A stretch of 9,043 nt of DNA. Source: Elusimicrobiota bacterium. Lineage in GTDB: Bacteria; Elusimicrobiota; Elusimicrobia; Elusimicrobiales; UBA9959. Below are positions 6,912 to 9,043 of the stretch, one piece after another. The stretch lies in NCBI GenBank assembly GCA_030639665.1, contig DAOWCC010000097.1:1-9043 (forward strand), read 5' to 3'. The notes under the pieces are model-generated. The model made no database searches, was not told where the DNA came from, and saw only the letters and a list, made by a program, of their open reading frames with translations. A program made the position numbers and the translations under genes. Positions within the stretch are counted from its first letter, which is position 1. The number at the start of each line of letters is the position of its first letter.

Positions 6912-7134
6912 GTATATAAGTCGGGGTCCTGCCGCCGATTCGCCTTTCGGCTTCCTTCACTCCACCCATCCCCTGATAGGTTGCAGGATAGCATCGCGAA
7001 GTTCACCTTTCCGTTGCAGGACCTCAAGGCTAGAATTGGCGTCACCCCTCCTTTTTTCAGGATGTGTTCTCCGTTAAATATCCCGCCCTAATTAAGATAC
7101 TGCGGAATTTCCCTCTTGCCAGTGTAAGGAGAGC
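6912..7134. repeat. Structured repeat element, copy 1 (possible ncRNA; strand unknown)
   Basis: This stretch is visibly richer in GC than its surroundings and contains no convincing gene. From left to right: ggtcctgc (6925-6932) with perfect complement gcaggacc (7016-7023), extendable to about 10 bp with one G-U; inside it the hairpin gccga/tcggc (6934-6938 with 6947-6951); a unit from tgcaggatagca (6982) to tccgttgcagg (7010-7020) and caaggc; a cacccct stretch (7043-7049); then gcggaatt (7102-7109) and ggagagc (7128-7134). The same landmarks occur in the same order at 8670-8877. An alternative closing pair ggggt/acccc (6923-6927 with 7044-7048) sits where copy 2 has its outer stem. I do not recognise it. 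SRP RNA, RNase P RNA and tmRNA were considered and not supported. Confidence 0.6.
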
Positions 7135-7344
7135 CCCATTATCACTGCTTGTGAAGCGTAGTTTTATAATTAAGGAAACTTTTTTTATTGTAGTTTGCCT
7201 ATATAAATAAAGTAAAATAATAATTAGGAAAGAAACTTGCGACATTATGCAGGATATAGGTAAATTATAGGGATAAGAATTTAAAAACTTTCAATTCTTT
7301 CCGAAGATATTGGTCATTTTAGAAGATAAAATAAAGGGGATATA
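7135..7344 (+). promoter_or_regulatory. Leader of the FlgO/barrel gene: AT-rich, possible promoter, clear Shine-Dalgarno
   Basis: About 210 nt without a gene. A possible promoter is TTGCGA (7237-7242), 18 nt, TAAATT (7261-7266), a weak match. A T-run (7181-7187) has no strong stem before it. Just before the ATG at 7345 is aaagggg (7333-7339) at 5-nt spacing, a good ribosome-binding site that fixes the start. The promoter call is a guess; the ribosome site is firm. Confidence 0.4.
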
Positions 7345-8628
7345 ATGAGAAACAAATCCATATTTATGATTGCCTTATTGGCGCTAATGAGTTTTAATCT
7401 TTCGGTTTTTGCCGGGGAAGACAAATATAGCCAGCTTGCGGTAGAAATAAGCAATGCCGCCGGAGAAGGACTGGTTGATAAAAAGATAGCCATTATACCG
7501 TTTTCATATGCCGACGGAAGAGACGGAACCACAGACGGTTCCATCATAAGTGAAAGACTTACAATGAAAATGATAAATCTCCAAAAATTCGAAATAATAG
7601 AGAGAAGCGTTTTGGATAAGGTTATGAATGAGCTTAAGCTTCAATCATCGGGAATAATGGATGCGGGCAGCACTAAAGAGCTTGGAAAGGTATTGGGTGT
7701 TGACGCTATAATAACCGGAACGCTTGTTGAAAGAAAGGGCGGAAAAATTGAAGTCAATGCAAGACTGATTAAAACCGAAACGGCTCGAGCTATAGGCGCG
7801 GCGCAAATTATTATTGAAAAAGATTGGCTTGGTGGCGATGAAGCCATTGTTCAACCGGTTCAGCAAGCTATTTATGAAACCAAGCGTAAACCGGTTGCCA
7901 GACCACGGACCAGAGGAGAGCATGAATACGGTTTTTTTGATTTATTTCTTGGTTTTGGATCTCCCAATATAAGTTTGGAATTTGCCAATCCCTTGAATAA
8001 TATTACCTTAACAGCCAATGCAAGTGATCCTACTAATGATTTGGGAATAAATTATTCTGGAACACCTGGAGATTTTAGGTCGATAAAATGGACTAAGCTT
8101 GCAAGTGATGGCGTGGGTCCGATAGCTATGCGTGTTGGCGGCTTTGGAAAAGGCTCCATAGGCGGATCTATGGAATTATCGCTTGAAAAAAGAAATATCA
8201 AACCCCAGTCCACCACTTGGACTTTGAATAATGGTTCTCCGGGCAATTTTACATTCAATAGTGAAGATTATCTTACGGTAACATCGTTTGGTATAAGCGG
8301 TGATTTGCTAATTAGGGTTCCTGGCGAGAAAGTGGATCCTTATTTTGGTATTGGTTTGGGGCTTTCTCTTAATTCCATCACACTTCCATATGTTAAAGGT
8401 TTTACCAATTCATCCACTTTTTCTAAGCCTGTAGATCAGATGGGTATCGGTCTTATGTTTAGACTTCCCGTGGGCGCGAGAATAAGAATTAATGATAAAA
8501 CTCAGATTGTTGCCGAACTTAGATATGAATTAAATAGTATAGGGTTCGATAGAGATATTAAATCTGAAGAAGACCGTATAGTTATCAGCGGTGTTAAATT
8601 TCTGGTAGGAATGGGATTTAATTTTTAA
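7345..8628 (+). CDS. Secreted FlgO/CsgG-like domain fused to an outer-membrane beta-barrel
   Basis: 427 residues. A signal peptide (1-23, cleavage VFA-GE) has no lipobox Cys, so this is not a lipoprotein, unlike CsgG or LpoB. Residues about 45-155 form an alpha/beta domain of the FlgO/CsgG/LpoB type: KKIAIIPF (46-53), then SERLTMKMINLQKFEIIERSVL, then GKVLGVDAIITGTL (114-127) and VNARLIKTET (137-146). A proline- and arginine-rich linker (about 177-193) follows. Residues about 195-427 are alternating Gly/aromatic strands typical of an 8-10-strand OmpA/OmpW-like barrel (VDPYFGIGLGLSL, MFRLPVGARIRI, VAELRYEL), and the protein ends in GMGFNF, the terminal aromatic BAM recognition residue. Likely role: an outer-membrane anchored periplasmic protein, perhaps a scaffold or secretion accessory. 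The specific function is unknown. It stands alone on the plus strand between two copies of a repeat element. Confidence 0.8.
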   Translation: MRNKSIFMIALLALMSFNLSVFAGEDKYSQLAVEISNAAGEGLVDKKIAIIPFSYADGRDGTTDGSIISERLTMKMINLQKFEIIERSVLDKVMNELKLQSSGIMDAGSTKELGKVLGVDAIITGTLVERKGGKIEVNARLIKTETARAIGAAQIIIEKDWLGGDEAIVQPVQQAIYETKRKPVARPRTRGEHEYGFFDLFLGFGSPNISLEFANPLNNITLTANASDPTNDLGINYSGTPGDFRSIKWTKLASDGVGPIAMRVGGFGKGSIGGSMELSLEKRNIKPQSTTWTLNNGSPGNFTFNSEDYLTVTSFGISGDLLIRVPGEKVDPYFGIGLGLSLNSITLPYVKGFTNSSTFSKPVDQMGIGLMFRLPVGARIRINDKTQIVAELRYELNSIGFDRDIKSEEDRIVISGVKFLVGMGFNF

Positions 8629-8669
8629 AAAGATTCAATAATTTAAAACAATTGTCATATTCACGGATT

Positions 8670-8877
8670 AATATATGAGTGGCAGTGATATTTTCCTAGG
8701 TCTCACTGCAAGATAGCAACTCGAGAAATTGTGTCCGTAGCAGTCCTTTGAAAGCCCAGACTTCAAGATAGCTAAGCAAGAACTTGTGTCCCCAGTAGCC
8801 CTCTGAAAGCATAGTCCACCCCACTCACCCAATTTATGATAAGGCGGAATTACTCCCCAGGCCTATATAGGGAGAGC
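8670..8877. repeat. Structured repeat element, copy 2 (possible ncRNA; strand unknown)
   Basis: A second, diverged copy of the element at 6912-7134, in the same orientation. A 7-bp perfect outer stem tgagtgg/ccactca (8676-8682 with 8821-8827) encloses a hairpin (cagtga/tcactg, 8683-8688 with 8703-8708) and two tandem 55-nt units. After the stem come gcggaatt (8844-8851), a small ctccc/gggag hairpin and ggagagc (8871-8877). Shared blocks with copy 1: tgcaagatagca (8707) against tgcaggatagca (6982), 11 of 12 identical; tccgtagcag against tccgttgcag, offset 27 against 28 nt; and the last ~50 nt. A 38-codon minus-strand reading frame (8812-8696) runs through it, but the two 55-nt units are read in different phases, which argues against coding. 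Confidence 0.6.
8710..8819. repeat. Imperfect tandem duplication of a 55-nt unit within copy 2
   Basis: Unit A (8710-8764) and unit B (8765-8819) match at about 40 of 55 positions without gaps by my hand count. Best kept parts are aagatagc, ttgtgtcc, the gaaagc near the end and a CCTTTGAAAG/CCTCTGAAAG small stem. Copy 1 of the element has only one such unit (6982-7030). A 55-nt period is not a multiple of three. Confidence 0.7.
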
Positions 8878-8905
8878 TTTAGAAAATTATTTTTGATAAT
8901 GAAAT

Positions 8906-9043
8906 TTAAATGCTTCTATTGGTTAATTTTTCGGCGAGGAGGATTTCCTCTTTTCTCAAGGCGTAATTCCTTGGCAATGAGCCCATGTATTTAAAGAAAA
9001 ACCAGTTTATGGTTTCTTTCAGCCAAATATTAATATCCGTTGA
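8906..9043 (-). CDS. 3' end of an unrecognised protein gene, truncated by the window edge
   Basis: An open minus-strand frame enters from the right edge and ends at TAA (8908-8906), giving the last 45 residues of a protein whose start lies outside the window. Codon use is natural for this genome. The visible part is amphipathic, with aromatic residues (INIWLKETINWFFFKYMGSL) then a charged helix (LRKEEILLAEKL). There is no membrane segment and no motif I can name. Its stop is 29 nt from repeat copy 2, and it converges on the FlgO/barrel gene. Confidence 0.6.
   Translation of the reverse strand, partial: STDINIWLKETINWFFFKYMGSLPRNYALRKEEILLAEKLTNRSI

Noticed and set aside
6922..7026. SRP (4.5S) RNA on the minus strand
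   Set aside because: There is a GAAGGAAGC and a long closing stem, but the universally conserved GUCAGG...GGAA tetraloop core is not present as a unit.
6869..7049. Minus-strand frame from a GTG through copy 1 that ends in a TAA overlapping the kdsC start
   Set aside because: GGAGGG directly abuts the GTG, too close for a working Shine-Dalgarno, and the sequence reads as the repeat element. A leader peptide for kdsC is imaginable but unsupported.
6912..7134. Integron attC site
   Set aside because: A GTTAAAT fits one core-site half, but no matching RYYYAAC partner is placed to form the attC hairpin, and no integrase is seen.
7057..7245. Minus-strand 62-codon open frame with a basic C-terminus
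   Set aside because: About half of it lies on repeat copy 1; the rest is AT-rich leader. No ribosome-binding site, no family resemblance, and copy 2 does not keep the frame.
8696..8812. Minus-strand 38-codon frame with two similar peptides
   Set aside because: The two 55-nt units are read in different codon phases, so the similarity is of DNA or RNA, not protein.
8851..8900. Intrinsic terminator for the FlgO/barrel gene
   Set aside because: A ctccc/gggag hairpin exists but the following bases are not a clean T-run, and the stem belongs to the repeat module shared with copy 1.

Overview
The window looks like a piece of a chromosome from a diderm (Gram-negative-type) bacterium with moderately low GC. 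Evidence for an outer membrane is a KDO-8-phosphate phosphatase (kdsC) and a secreted protein that ends in an outer-membrane beta-barrel. A quinone-dependent (class 2) dihydroorotate dehydrogenase suggests a quinone-linked membrane. Codon style and the short degenerate spacer repeats recall uncultured lineages such as Elusimicrobiota or Omnitrophota, but that placement is an impression. TGA acts as a normal stop: pyrC ends in an ATGA overlap with pyrD.

Layout. Positions 1-3294 (+) hold the pyrimidine operon pyrC(5'-truncated)-pyrD-pyrF-pyrE, four of the de novo UMP steps in near-contiguous order. Positions 3339-4631 (-) encode a 12-helix MFS permease that converges on pyrE. It is divergent from an exported beta-propeller-like protein of unknown function (4738-5544, +), which in turn converges on ccdA. 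Positions 5553-6873 (-) are a kdsC-ccdA pair. Positions 7345-8628 (+) encode a protein joining a FlgO/CsgG-like periplasmic domain to an outer-membrane beta-barrel. Positions 8906-9043 (-) are the 3' end of an unrecognised gene that continues beyond the window.

The most unusual content is non-coding. (1) Two diverged copies of a GC-richer, foldable element of about 210-220 nt lie in the same orientation on both sides of the FlgO/barrel gene (about 6912-7134 and 8670-8877). They share the same modules in the same order; the second copy has an internally duplicated 55-nt unit. I do not recognise the element. (2) Three spacers each hold a different degenerate 7- or 8-bp tandem array (1987-2021, 3308-3339, 4681-4720). 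Two of these touch stop codons and one may supply a -35 box. (3) Three genes (MFS, the exported protein, kdsC) have promoter-like -10 boxes only 7-12 nt before the ATG and no Shine-Dalgarno, suggesting leaderless or nearly leaderless mRNAs, whereas other genes have ordinary ribosome-binding sites.

The genes cover UMP synthesis, envelope building (KDO, outer-membrane protein), periplasmic redox (CcdA) and transport. I see no CRISPR array, tRNA, rRNA, transposase or defence gene.
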